Below are positions 47,854-58,570 of a stretch of DNA of 64,000 nt, piece after piece. The position numbers and the translations under genes were made by a program. Position 1 is the stretch's first letter; the number at the start of each line of letters is the position of its first letter. The notes under the pieces are model-generated. The model saw nothing but the letters and a program-made list of their open reading frames with translations. It was not told the DNA's origin and searched no databases. This DNA comes from Punica granatum (Eukaryota; Streptophyta; Magnoliopsida; Myrtales; Lythraceae), in the NCBI RefSeq assembly GCF_007655135.1, contig NC_045127.1, positions 18,456,199-18,520,198 on the forward strand, given 5' to 3'.

Positions 47854-49969
47854 CTTTGGGCTAGACTCCTCGTCTCTTATTTCCAAGCATTTAAGAAAGG
47901 TAGAGGGCCCGGGGAGAGTTTCAGCAAGCTTCTTGGCCAAGGAACGGGTGATAGGACCCGAACTAGATCTGGCCTCGTCCTGTACTGTATTCTTGGGCAC
48001 GTCATCCCCTCCCGGTTCGGAAGGATTTGACATCAAATCCATGTCTTCTTCATTTTCAGAATACGGAGATAGGTCCCTCACATTGAAGGTCGCTGAAACA
48101 TTATAATCATCGGGCAACTCAATCTTGTAGGCATTGTCATTATTAACCTTCTCCTTAACAAGAAATGGACCCTTAGCCCGCGGCATCAGCTTACTCTTCT
48201 CTTACTTGGAAACCTCTCCTTACGAAGGTGAATCCAAACAAGATCACCTGGATTAAAATGAACTTGCTTTCTTCCTTTGTTCGCGCCCTGAGCATATGCT
48301 TCATTCTTTTTCTCAATCTGCTTCTTCACTTGCTCAAGCAAAGCTTTGATCTGCTTAGCCCGTTTCTTACCATCCAAACACAGTCTTGAATTGGCTGGTA
48401 AAGGAGCCAAACCGAGGGGTGTGATAGGATTGAAGCCATAAACCACTTCGAAAGAAGTCTTTCTAGTCGAGCTATGAATGCCCCAATTATAAGAGAATTC
48501 AACTAGGGCAAGGTAGGGATCCCAACTTTGAAGTTTTTATTCACTACAACTCAAAGTAAAGCGGAGAGAGTACGATTTACCACTCTAGTTTGGCCATCAG
48601 TTTGGGGATGACAAGCCTTGCTGAATAGCAATTTGGTGCCCGAGGTCTTCCAAAAGTAACTCAAAAACTTAGGGTCTCAATCAGAAACAATGCTCATAGG
48701 AATACCATGCATCCTCACTACTTCTTTGAACAACAAATCAGCAACACGGGAAGTGTCATCAGACTTGTGACACGAAACGAAATGAGCAATCTTAGAGAAG
48801 CGATCAACCACTACCAGAATTGAGTCTTTACCCCTTTGAGTCCTTGGTAAGCCAAGCACGAAATCCATGCTCAAATCAATTCATGGTTGATCCGGTGCTA
48901 GCAGAGGCATGTATAGGCCATTTGGAGCCTCCTTACTTTTTGCCTTCGTGCAAGTAATACACCGTTCAATAATCCGGTGCACGTCTCGAATCATTTGTGG
49001 CCAATAGAAATGCTCATTGACCATCTCAAGAGTCTTCTTCTCCCCGAAATAGCCAGCTAACCCCTCGGCATGGGCCTCCCGCACTAATAACACGCGAATG
49101 GATCCACTTGGAATACAATTTCTCTCGTCTCAGAGTTTCGAAGACTCTCCCAAGATGCTCGGCATGCTCCTCAAGGGTCCTGCTGTAGACCAAATATCAT
49201 CAAAGTAGACAACAACAAAATGGCCAATGATTTCCCGCAAGACATGGTTCATCAACTTCATAAAGTTGCTCGGAGCATTGGACAATCCGAATGGCATAAC
49301 CATCCACTTATATAGGCCACGCTTGGTCTTGAAGGCTGTCTTCTACTCATCTCCCTCTTTCATGCGGATTTGATGATATCCACTTTTCAGATCGATCTTT
49401 GAAAACACCTTCGAACCATTCAACACATCAAGCATATCATTTAGTCGAGGAATGGGGTAACGATATTTTACCGTAATCTTGTTGATGGCTCGACTATCGA
49501 CGCACATTCTCATCGATCCATCCTTCGTGGGCACCAAAAGTGCTGGTACAGAACATAGGCTCATGGACTCCCGTACGTAACCCTTCTCAAGCAATTCATT
49601 CACCTGCCGTTGCAGCTCCTTGGCCTCATTCGGATTGCATCGATATGCCGGTCGATTAGGCAAAGCAGAACCAGGAACGAGATCAATTTGATGCTCAATT
49701 CCCCGAATCGGAGGCAACACTTCAGGCAACTTCGCAGGAAATACGTCAACGAACTCCTTTAAGAGAGCCATGAACCGAGGCGGAAGAGAAATCTGTGCTT
49801 CAGGCGTTGCTTCCTTCATGGAAAAAGAATGAGAACTAAGTTGAAGTTCAACAGAGTTCTCTCAAGCTCTCCCAATGTCATCACCAAGCTTTCTTTCTTC
49901 GAGCCATTCACACTCGGACTCTGGTCCTTCAGCACTTGTTGTGGACTGAGCGGTGTTAGGACAGGTGAA
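47854..49969 (-). pseudogene. A-family pol remnant, copy c5
   Basis: The RT front is one frame of 158 codons, 49819-49343, from KEATPEAQISLPP to QIRMKEGDE, without the RT-start deletion of c1-c4. A TAG then breaks DE-KTAF, and one A is lost just after YFDD (GACCAAATATC at 49190). Zinc finger 49093-48881, core 48874-48677, linker 48446-48186, C-terminus 48186-47851; one T is lost between the last two (CTCTTCTCTT). The upstream spacer lacks about 20 bp, which makes this unit 2599 bp. The catalytic Glu position is Arg (GQTRVV). Confidence 0.88.
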
Positions 49970-50046
49970 TGATACGGCTGACGAACCAGAACTCGATAAG
50001 AAAGATGGGTGGAGGGTAGAACCAACAAAACTCACACGATAAGATG
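49970..50046 (-). repeat. A LTR 6, right-hand piece, interrupted by the T composite
   Basis: It starts TGATACGGCTGACGAACC and stops at CGATAAGATG, where the T composite begins. The rest of the LTR resumes at 55584. Confidence 0.85.
50042..50046. other. Target site duplication AGATG (pairs with 55584-55588)
   Basis: AGATG precedes TGACGTGG at 50047 and follows ACTGCGTCA at 55583. Removing the insert and one AGATG restores the A LTR (GATAAGATGACTCGCC). Confidence 0.93.
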
Positions 50047-50363
50047 TGACGTGGAGGATTTTCAACCCATATCTGGATCAACAAGCCCAAGCCCAAAAAA
50101 GCATATCTTGCATATATGAAGGAAATATTCTTGTGATGTGGAAGGGGAAGATGAGATGTCTTGATCTATAGATTGAGAATTTTATTATCTTAATTAGGTA
50201 GTATATTTAATTTAGGTAGAAATATATTTAAAATTAGATATTACTTGCAATTTTAGCTTGAGTCAGGAGTTTGAAATTTCCTATTTCAGATTATTTCTTT
50301 GTTCCATTATAGGAAGGTAATCTAGAGGAGTATAGATGTCAGTTGCCTATTCTAGAGTGTTCA
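50047..50363 (+). repeat. T element (outer) 5' LTR, first part
   Basis: TGACGTGGAGGATTTTCAAC to CTATTCTAGAGT. Compared with the complete LTR at 55059, the next ~45 bp up to CACCTCA are missing where the sequence resumes at 52764. Confidence 0.85.
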
Positions 50364-50864
50364 CAGTTTCTCGCGCCTAAATCTGAATTTAGACTCGAAG
50401 GGAATAGAACACGGATAAACCCTAACGATATGTTGGAAAAGAAAGAGTTATGGCAAACTCAAAGTATCATTCATCAATAGGTGTTTCTGAGGTATATAGT
50501 TCTTTTACAATGAGGTGAATAGCCTATATATAGAGGGAATACACCGCCATTGACTCTAGAATCGGAAACTGACATCTATACTCCTCTAGATTACCTTCCT
50601 ATAATGGAACAAAGAAATAATCTGAAATGGGAAATTTCAGACTCCTAACTCAAACTAAAATTGCAAGTAATATCTAATTCTAAATATATTTCTATCTAAA
50701 TTAAATATACTACCCAATTAAGATAATAAAATTCTTAATCTATGGATCAAGATATCTCATCTTCCCCTTCCACATCACGGGAGTATTTCCTTGATATATC
50801 CAAGATATGCTTCTTTGGGCTTGGGCTTGTTGATCCATATATGTGCTGAAAATCCTCCGCGTCA
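50364..50864 (-). repeat. T element (inner) 3' LTR
   Basis: The minus strand starts TGACGCGGAGGATTTTCAGC and has the TATA candidate CTATATATAGGC near 50535. It encodes the last ~41 residues of Gag (50740-50864) and is truncated at its far edge. Confidence 0.85.
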
Positions 50865-52209
50865 TTCTCCCCCACTTATGAAAAGCTCGTCCTCGAGCTT
50901 TTGATGTGCTTCGAGTATTGTAGTCACCATGATGTTGAATCGCTCGTATGGATAGATCTTCATTCACCAAAGCTTCAAATTCCATATATGGAAATGTTAA
51001 TACCGATGACACTTTTGGGAACTTCTCTTCAAAATATAAATTCTTCACAATGAACATAGGCAACTCATGTGATTCTAGAGTTAACTCGTTCTTCACCTCA
51101 ATATCATCTTCCTTTTTAGGACTCTCAACAATCTTGGAAACTTCCTTAATCTTCTCCTCCTTGCAGTCGATTGGCGTTGGTCTCTCGTCTTCCTTTTTGT
51201 TTCCATGGTTACTGTTCGGAATTTTCTCTTTCATCGCTTGATGAATATTTGCCTTATCACTAAGATTTACCTTAGCCCTATTATGATGAAGTTTGGCAAA
51301 ATTAGCAAAATTTTCCCAAGTTTTTATTCTAATTTGCTCCTTGAATTGCAATTCGGCCTTAAAAGCTAAGTTGCAAGCTTCAAATAAAGTCGAAATAACC
51401 TTGTACCCCATTCTTTCTCGTATGTCAGGATTTAGGCCTTCAAGATAGCGATTGATTTGGATATCTTCACTTTCCACTAGTAAAACATATTCAGCCAAGT
51501 GAAAGAATTCCATGGTATACTCTTCAACCGTCCGACTTCGTTGAGAACATTGCTGGTATAATTGAAACAAGTACTCTTCATACTCCAAGGATAGAAATCT
51601 CACTTTTAGAAATCTCTTCATACGTCTCCATGTAAAAACTGGATCTTTGCCATCTTGAACGCGATCTTGTTGCAATCTGTCCCACCAAGTAGAAGCTTTA
51701 CCTCTTAAGCGATAAACCACCCGATCTACTCGGCTTCCGTTATCAGGGATATCATAGTAATCAAAGAAACAATCCACATCGGAAATCCACTCTAGAAAAT
51801 CCTTGTCACTTACTCTTCCATCAAAAATAGGAATTCTTCTGGGATGGTTATCTCCAGGATCCCATTGAAATCTTCCGCTGTCGCAATAATTCACAACTTG
51901 ATCGTATCCTCCATCTTGATATGGTCCAGCATCGACTTGGAGTGTACGATTGGTCGAAATGTGTCGAACAACAAGCTCTTCATGAGGAACAACTCGATAT
52001 GCCCGGCGTCTGTCTTCCGCATTTTGACCAGCACGCAAGCCTAGAGCACCAAGCGTGACACGCAGCTCCTCAAACCTTTGGTCTGGCCTCCCCTCCAACC
52101 TCTGTTCGAGTGTCTGTTCCATCCTTTCAATCCTCTGCTCCCGTGCTTGAATTGCTTCCACCTCCTGCTCTTCGGCATTATGGTGGTTATGAATCGCCTC
52201 GTCTGCCAT
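50740..52209 (-). CDS. Gag of gag-only T element (489 aa, intact)
   Basis: Capsid-type protein that would package element RNA in a cytoplasmic particle. It starts at ATG 52209 (MADEAIHNHHN), 36 bp from the LTR; upstream in-frame TTG has no support, and the outer copy also starts at this ATG. Residues ~10-55 are Glu/Gln/Arg-rich with heptad-like spacing, probably coiled coil. The Retrotrans_gag domain covers ~125-290 (IPIFDGRVSDKDFLEWI, FDYYD, GKASTWWDRLQQD, FLKVRFLSLEYEEYLFQLYQQC, YTMEFFHLAEY, INRYLEGLNPDIRERMGY). Then comes a long Lys/Glu-rich tail. No CCHC zinc knuckle, protease or RT is present. From residue ~449 (MTRRIF) the protein is read from the 3' LTR, which supplies the stop. It is the only long undamaged frame in the window; whether it is expressed cannot be told. 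Confidence 0.88.
   Translation of the reverse strand: MADEAIHNHHNAEEQEVEAIQAREQRIERMEQTLEQRLEGRPDQRFEELRVTLGALGLRAGQNAEDRRRAYRVVPHEELVVRHISTNRTLQVDAGPYQDGGYDQVVNYCDSGRFQWDPGDNHPRRIPIFDGRVSDKDFLEWISDVDCFFDYYDIPDNGSRVDRVVYRLRGKASTWWDRLQQDRVQDGKDPVFTWRRMKRFLKVRFLSLEYEEYLFQLYQQCSQRSRTVEEYTMEFFHLAEYVLLVESEDIQINRYLEGLNPDIRERMGYKVISTLFEACNLAFKAELQFKEQIRIKTWENFANFAKLHHNRAKVNLSDKANIHQAMKEKIPNSNHGNKKEDERPTPIDCKEEKIKEVSKIVESPKKEDDIEVKNELTLESHELPMFIVKNLYFEEKFPKVSSVLTFPYMEFEALVNEDLSIRAIQHHGDYNTRSTSKARGRAFHKWGRMTRRIFSTYMDQQAQAQRSISWIYQGNTPVMWKGKMRYLDP
50865..50876 (-). promoter_or_regulatory. T element (inner) polypurine tract
   Basis: The minus strand reads AGTGGGGGAGAA directly before the 3' LTR start TGACGCGG. 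It is within the gag frame (KWGR). Confidence 0.85.
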
Positions 52210-52230
52210 GACCAAATTTAGGCAACTCCT

Positions 52231-52242
52231 GCTCTGATACCA
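52231..52242 (-). promoter_or_regulatory. T element (inner) primer binding site
   Basis: TGGTATCAGAGC on the minus strand, two bases after the LTR end GCGTCA: a perfect match to the initiator Met tRNA 3' end. Confidence 0.93.
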
Positions 52243-52244
52243 AC

Positions 52245-52763
52245 TGACGCTGCGCGGATCACGGTTTTTCGCCCTTAAATCTGAATTTTAGACTTGAAGG
52301 GACTAGAACACGGCTAAACCCTAACGATATGTTGGAAAAGAAAGAGTTATGGCAAACTCAAAGTATCATTCATTAATAGGTGTTTCTAAGGTATATAGTT
52401 CTCTTACAATGAGGTGAATAGCCTATATATAGAGGGAATACACCTCCATTGACTCTAGAATAGGAAACTGACATCTATACTCCTCTAGATTACCTTCCTA
52501 TAATGGAACAAAAAAATAATCTGAAATAGGAAATTTCAGACTCCTGACTCAAACTAAAATTGCAAGTAATATCTAATTCTAAATATATTTCTATGTAAAT
52601 TAAATATACTACCTAATTAAGATAATAAAATTCTCAATCTATGGATCAAGACATCTCATCTTCCCCTTCCACATCACGAGAGTATTTCCTTGATATATAC
52701 AAGATATGCTTCTTTGGGCTTGAGCTTGTTGATCCAGATATGAGCTGAAAATCCTCCGCGTCA
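52245..52763 (-). repeat. T element (inner) 5' LTR
   Basis: 519 bp, minus strand TGACGCGGAGG ... CCGCGCAGCGTCA, with 6-bp inverted ends TGACGC/GCGTCA. TATA candidate CTATATATAGGC near 52420. Confidence 0.9.
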
Positions 52764-52927
52764 TTGTAAGAGAACTATATACCTCAAAAACACCTATTGA
52801 TGAATGATACTTTGAGTTTGTCATAACTCTTTCTTTTCCAACATATCGTTACGGTTTAGCCGTGTTCTATTCCCTTCGAGTCTAAATTCAGATTTAGGCG
52901 CGAGAAACCGTGATCCACACTGCGTCA
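52764..52927 (+). repeat. T element (outer) 5' LTR, second part
   Basis: TTGTAAGAGAACTATATACC to CACACTGCGTCA, matching the last ~165 bp of the LTR at 55059-55583. Confidence 0.88.
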
Positions 52928-52929
52928 GT

Positions 52930-52941
52930 TGGTATCAGAGC
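52930..52941 (+). promoter_or_regulatory. T element (outer) primer binding site
   Basis: TGGTATCAGAGC, two bases after the LTR, in mirror image to the inner element's site. Confidence 0.93.
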
Positions 52942-53531
52942 AGGAGTTGCCTAAATCTGATCATGGCGGACGAGGCGATTCACAACCACCCTAATGTCGA
53001 AGAGCAGGAGGTGGAAGCAATTCAAGCACAAGAGCAGAGGATTGAAAGGATGGAACATACACTCGAACAAAGGTTGGAGCGGAGGCTAGACCAGAGGTTT
53101 GAGGAGCTGCGTGTCATGCTTGGGCTCTAGGCTTGCGTGCTGGTCAAAACGCGGAAAACGGATGTCGGGCATATCGAGTTGTTCCTCATGAAGAGCTTGT
53201 TGTTCGACACATTTCGACCAATCGTACACTCCAAGTCGATGCTGGACCATATCAAGATGGAGGATATGATCAAGTTGTGAATTATTGCGACAGCGGAAGA
53301 TTTCAATGGGATCCTGGAGATAACCATCCCAGAAGAATTCATATTTTTGATAGAAGAGTAAGTGACGAGGATTTTCTAGAGTGGATTTCGGATGTGGATT
53401 GTTTCTTTGATTACTATGATATCCCTGATAACGGAAGCCGAGTAGATCGGGTGGTTTATCGCTTAAGAGGTAAAGCTTCTACTTGGTGGGAAAGATTGCA
53501 ACAAGATCGCGTTCGAGATGGCAAAGATCCA

Positions 53532-54297
53532 TGATGCGATTCCCGCCAAGAATGACGAGACCCGACAACTAAAGGAACCCAAGATCGTTCCACGATTAGA
53601 TTTGAGTGACAAACCTTCGACCCGTTGTTTACGATAAAAACAAGAACCTTGGTATAACTGACCTCAACCCGTTATTTAATGCGAAACAAGAACCTTGGTA
53701 TATAGGAAGACGCCACAAACGGTGGTGGAAAGCCGTTTGATAAGTCGATGATGAACGCCGCGGAAACTTCCGATAAGTTCGAATTAGTTCTTCAAGAACC
53801 AAAGAGAATACTCTCACAATTTTCTGAATGTTCCTTTTTATTAAAACTTGACTAAGATGAATATATATAGACTTAAACTAATCCTAATCTAGCCATATCT
53901 CCTCCTAAAGATAAGGAAAATAAAACCTACAATATCGATAGAGATATGACATAACCTATAAAGATATGAAATCTAAATATCCTTAGATTATCTCCATGAG
54001 ATTTTAACTTTAAACAAATCTGATGATATCTTCTCTTGATCATCAAATATTCTAGAAGCTTCCTCAAACACTTGCTGAATTTAGCCTTGTCCGGAATCTT
54101 CTATAACTTGAATCATGTTGATAGATCTTTGTTGATCACATGATTCATGTCCAATGGGCCTCCACGAATTTGCTTGAGGCCAAACCTCTTGAATCAGGCC
54201 GTTGAGTTCATTTTTAAACTTCTTTGCTCGTGCTCGCGTAATCGGTTCAATTGGAACTTGAACTGGATCCCTTGAAGTCGTGCTACAATTTGCATCA
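53532..54297. mobile_element. Solo B LTR with TSD ATCCA
   Basis: 766 bp, TGATGCGATTCCCG ... TTTGCATCA, flanked by ATCCA at 53527-53531 and 54298-54302. Removing it and one ATCCA restores gag (GCAAAGATCCAGTTTTTACATGG), as in the inner copy. It fixes the true ends of the B LTR and shows that B moved as an LTR retrotransposon; its internal region is not in this window. No coding sequence is seen. Confidence 0.95.
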
Positions 54298-55045
54298 ATC
54301 CAGTTTTTACATGGAGACGTATGAAGAGATTTCTAAAAGCGAGATTTCTATCCTTGGAGTATGAAGAGTACTTGTTTCAATTATACCAGCAATGTTCTCA
54401 ACAAAGTGGGACGGTTGAAGAGTATACCATAGAAATCTTTCACTTGGCTGAATATGTTTTATCAAAATCAATCGCTATCTTGAAGGCCTAAATCCCGACA
54501 TACGAGAAAGAATGGGGTACAAGGTTATTTCGACTTTATCTGAAGCTTGCAACTTAGCTTTTAAGGCCAAATTGCAATTCAAGGAACAAATTAGAATAAA
54601 AACTCGGGTAAAATTTGCTAATTTTGCCAAACTTCATCATAATAGAGCTAAGGTAAATCTTAGTGATAAGACAAATATTCATCAAGCGATGAAAGAGAAA
54701 ATTCCGAACAGTAACCATGAAAACGAAAAGGAAGACGAGAGACCAACGCCAATCGACTGCAAGGAGGAGAAGATTAAGGAATTTTCCAAGATTGTTGAGA
54801 GTCCTAAAAAGGAAGATGATATCGAGGTGAAGAACGAGTTAACTCTAGAATCACATGAGTTGCCTATGTTCATTGTGAATAATTTATATTTTGAAGAGAA
54901 GTTCCCAAAGGTGTCATTGGTATTAACAATTCCACATATGGAATTTGAAGCTTTGGTGAATGAAGATCTATCCATACGAGCGATTCAACATCATGGCGAC
55001 TACAATACTCGAAGCACATCGAAAGCTCGAGGACGAGCTTTTCAC

Positions 55046-55058
55046 AAGTGGGGGAGAA
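55046..55058 (+). promoter_or_regulatory. T element (outer) polypurine tract
   Basis: AAGTGGGGGAGAA directly before TGACGCGG. Confidence 0.85.
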
Positions 55059-55583
55059 TGACGCGGAGGATTTTCAGCCCATATCTGGATCAACAAGCCC
55101 AAGCCCAAGCCCAAAGAAGCATATCTTGGATATATCAAGGAAATATTCTCGTGATGTGGAAGGGGAAGATGAGATGTCTTGATCCATAGATTGAGAATTT
55201 TATTATCTTAATTAGGTAGTATATTTAATTCAGATAGAAATATATTTAGAATTAGATATTACTTGCAATTTTAGTTTGAGTCAGGAGTCTGAAAATTTCA
55301 TATTTCAGATTATTTCTTTGTTCCATTATAGGAAGGTAATCCATAGGAGTATAGATGTCAGTTTCCTATTCTAGAGTCAATGGAGGTGTATTCCCTCTAT
55401 ATATAGGCTATTCACCTCATTGTAAGAGAACTATATACCGCAGAAATACTTACTGATGAATGATACTTTGAGTTTGCCATAACTCTTTCTTTTACTATAT
55501 ATCGTTAGGGTTTAACCGTGTTTTATTCCCTTCGAGTCTAAATTCAGATTTAGAAGCGAGAAACCGTGATCCGCACTGCGTCA
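55059..55583 (+). repeat. T element (outer) 3' LTR, closest complete relative of the satellite monomer
   Basis: 525 bp, TGACGCGGAGG ... CGCACTGCGTCA. Aligns end to end with the ~517-bp satellite monomer at 1-15357, with the largest difference in the block CTCTATATATAGGCTATTCACCTC. Confidence 0.93.
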
Positions 55584-55994
55584 AGATGACTCGCCACGAG
55601 TAAGAAAAGTCGGGTTGATTAATCACGCTAAAGGAAGAACGATAAGAATCGGGATTTTCGCCACTAAACAAGGGACTTGTTTAGATAAGAATATAGAGGA
55701 AACGCTATAGGCAATTTCATTCAAATATTCATTAAATACGTCTGTCATATTCTCTTACAAGAGGTGCATATTTATATAGAGGAAATACACCCCTCTTGAC
55801 TCTAAAATAGGAAAGTAATAGCTAATCTCCTCTAGATTAGTTTCATAAAATAGAGTAAGGTAATAATTCGAAATCGAAAATTTAAGACTGTTGACTCAAG
55901 CTAATATAGGAAATACTATCTTATTAAGAGAAACTATATTACAGAAATATTATCTTCTCGTAACAGCTCCAGTCTTTAAAAATATGGGCCATCA
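55584..55994 (-). repeat. A LTR 6, remainder
   Basis: It resumes AGATGACTCGCCACGAG after the T composite and ends GGGCCATCA. Candidate TATA CTATATAAATATGC near 55770. Confidence 0.85.
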
Positions 55995-58087
55995 CTTTGG
56001 GCTGGACTCCTCGTCAACTATATCCAAGCACTTAAGTAAGGTAAAGGGCCCGGGAGAGTTGCAGCAAGCTTCTTGGCCAAGGAACGAGTCATAGAACCCA
56101 AACTAAATCTGGCCTCGTCCTGGACTGTATTCCTGGGAACATCATCCCCTCCCGACTCGGAAGGATTTGCCCTGAAATCCATAGCTTCTTAATCTTCAAA
56201 ATACAAAGATAGGACCCTCACATTGAAGGTCGCTGAAACATTATAACCATCGGGCAACTCAATCTTGTAGGCATTGTCATTATTAACCTTCGCCTCGACA
56301 AGAAATGGACCTTCAACCTGCGACATCAGCTTACTCTTTCTCTTACTTGGAAACCTCTCCTTACGGAAAGTGAATCCAAACAAGATCACCTGGATTGAAA
56401 TGAACTTGCTTCCTTCCTTTGTTCGCGCCCTGAGCATATGCTGCATTCTTCTTCTCAATTTGCTTTTTCACTTGATCTGCTTCGCCCGTTTTTGACCATC
56501 CAAACACACTCTTGAATTGGCTAGTAAAGGAGCCAAATCGAGGGGTGTGATAGGATTGAAGCCATAAACCACTTCGAAAGGAGTCTTCCTAGTCGAGCTA
56601 TGAATGCTCCGATTATAAGAGAATTCAACTAGGGTAAGGCAGGTATCCCAACTCTTGAAGTTTTTATTCACAGCAGCTCGAAGTAAAGCGGAGAGAGTAC
56701 GATTTACCACTTTAGTTTGGCCATCAGTTTGGGGATGACAAGCCGTGTTGAATAGCAATTTGGTGCCTAAGGTCTTCCAAAAGTAACTCTAAAACTTAGG
56801 GTCTCGATCAGACACAATGCTCATAGGAATACCATGCATCCTCACTACTTCTTTGAAAAACAAATCATCAACATTGGAAGTATCATCAGACTTGTGACAC
56901 GGAGCGAAATGAGCCATCTTAGAGATGCGATCAACCACTACCAGAATTGAGTCTTTACCCCTCTTGAGTCCTTGGTAAGCCAAGCACGAAATCAATGCTC
57001 ACATCAATTCATGGTTGTTTCAGTACTGGCAGAGGCATGTATAGGCCATGGGGAGCATCCTTACTTTTTGCCTTCTAGCAAGTAATACACCGTTCAATAA
57101 TTCGGTGCACGTCTCGAATCATTTGTGGCCAGTAGAAATGCTCATTGACCATCTCAAGAGTCTTCTTCTCCCCGAAATGGCCAGCTAACCCCCCGGCATG
57201 GGCCTCCCGCACTAATTACTCGCAAACGGATCCACTTGGAATAGAATTTCTCGCGTCTCAGAGTTTCGAAGACTCTCCCAAGATGCTCGGCATGCTCCTC
57301 AAGGGTCCTGCTGTAGACCAAAATGTCATCGAAGTAGACAACAACAATGTCATCGAATGGCCAATGAATTCCCGCAAGACATGGTTCATCAGCCTCATAA
57401 AAGTGCTCGGAGCATTGGACAATCTGAATGGCATAACCATCCACTCATATAGGCCACGCTTGGTCTTGAAGGCTGTCTTCCACTTATCTTCCTCTTTCAT
57501 GCGGATTTGATGATATCCACTTTTCAGATCGATCTTTGAAAATACCTTCGAACCATTCAACTCATCAAGCATATCATCTAGTCGAGGAATGGGGTAACGA
57601 TATTTTACCATAATCTTGTTGATGGCCCGAATATCGACGGACATTCTCATCCATCCATCCTTCTTGGGCAACAAAAGTTCTGGTACAGAACATGGGCTCA
57701 TGGACTCCCGTACGTAACCCTTCTCGAGCAATTCAATCACTTGCCGTTGCCGGTCGATTAGGCAAAGTAGAACCAGGAACGAGATCAATTTGATGCTCAA
57801 TTCCTCGAATCGGAGGCAACCCTTCTGGCAACTCAGCAAGAAATACGTCAACGAAGTCCTTTAAGAGAGCCATGAACCGAGGTGGAAGAGAAATCTGTGC
57901 TTCAGGCGTTGCTTCCTTCATGAAAAAAGAATGAGAACTAAGTTGAAGTTCAACAGAGTTCTCTCCAGCTCTTCCAATGTCATACCGAGCTTTCTTTCTT
58001 CGAGCCATTCGCACTTGGACTCTGGTCCTTTTGCACTTGTTGTGGACTGAGCGGTGCTAGGACAATGCTCTTCCCATCTTTGGTGAA
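55995..58087 (-). pseudogene. A-family pol remnant, copy c6
   Basis: RT is in one frame of 197 codons at 57851-57258, but about 55 bp are missing before [11 protein letters not shown] and the palm is disturbed by a small insertion (GTCATCGAATGG near 57349) next to the YFDD box, which reads in another frame (57444-57154). Other frames: zinc finger (57154-57240), core 56995-56789 ([21 protein letters not shown] intact), 56758-56468 ([10 protein letters not shown]), linker and C-terminus 56458-56189. RNase H is deleted. It lacks the IVSD stop and the RT-start deletion of c1-c4, so it belongs to a different branch, nearer c0 and c7. Confidence 0.86.
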
Positions 58088-58570
58088 TGATAAGGCTCAC
58101 GAACCAGAACTCGATAGGAAAGAAGGGTGGAGGGTAGAACCAACAAAACTCACACGATAAGATGACTCGCCACGAGTAAGAAAAGTTGGGTTGATTCACC
58201 TCTCTCAAGGAGGAACGATATGAATCGGGGTTTTCGCCACTAAACAATGGACTTGTTTAGATAAGAATATAGAGGAAATGCTCTAGGCAATTTCATTGAA
58301 AAATTCATCAAATTCGTCTACCATATTCTCTTACAATAGGTGCATATTTATATAGAGAGAAAACACCCCTCTTGACTCTAAAATAGGAAAGTAAAATCAA
58401 ATCTCCTCTAGATTACTTTCATAAAATAGAGTAAGGTAATAATCCGAAATCGGAAACTTAAGACTGCTGACTCAAGCTAATATAGAAAATAATATTTTAT
58501 TAAGAGAAACTATATTATAGAAATATTACCTTCTCGTAACAGCTCAAGTCTTTTAAAATATGGGCCATCA
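58088..58570 (-). repeat. A LTR 7
   Basis: 483 bp, TGATAAGGCTCACGAACC to GGGCCATCA on the plus strand. Confidence 0.85.

Larger units (their letters stand above)
50364..52763 (-). mobile_element. T element (inner): gag-only LTR retrotransposon
   Basis: ~2.4 kb on the minus strand: 5' LTR 52245-52763, PBS 52231-52242, intact gag 52209-50740, PPT 50865-50876, 3' LTR 50864 to about 50364. The 3' LTR lacks its last ~15 bp (the expected TGACGCAG...GGATCACGG at its edge is replaced by GTTCACAG). No TSD flanks it, so it probably did not insert cleanly. Confidence 0.88.
52963..55189 (+). pseudogene. T element (outer) gag, broken
   Basis: ATG at 52963 (MADEAIHNHPN). Same protein as the inner gag with three breaks: a TAG and frame change near 53128 (GGGCTCTAGGC), a 766-bp solo B LTR plus TSD at 53532, and loss of ~22 bp near 54460 (TGTTTTATCAAAATC, where the inner copy has an extra ...GTGGAAAGTGAAG...). 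Open pieces: 53133-53534 (FLEWISDVDCFFDYYD, GKASTWWERLQQD) and 54512-55189 (225 codons, the tail, ending in the 3' LTR like the inner copy). The CAAGCCC repeat in the LTR has one more copy than in the inner element. Confidence 0.9.
50047..55583 (+). mobile_element. Composite of two T elements, head to head, with nested B LTR
   Basis: The outer plus-strand T element supplies both ends: 5' LTR pieces 50047-50363 and 52764-52927, PBS 52930-52941, broken gag 52963-55189, PPT 55046-55058, 3' LTR 55059-55583. A second T element lies inside the 5' LTR in opposite orientation (50364-52763), so the two 5' LTRs meet and the two gag genes point away from each other. A solo B LTR lies in the outer gag. 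T has LTR-gag-LTR and no pol, the TR-GAG plan. Its LTR is the likely source of the satellite at 1-15357. Confidence 0.9.

Noticed and set aside
50364..52763. Inner T element as a simple clean insertion in the outer LTR
   Set aside because: No TSD, a clipped 3' LTR and ~45 bp lost from the outer LTR do not fit ordinary integration; kept as a rearrangement.
52230..52941. tRNA-like TGGTATCAGAGC stretches
   Set aside because: Only 12-18 bases matching a tRNA 3' end next to LTRs: primer binding sites, not tRNA genes.
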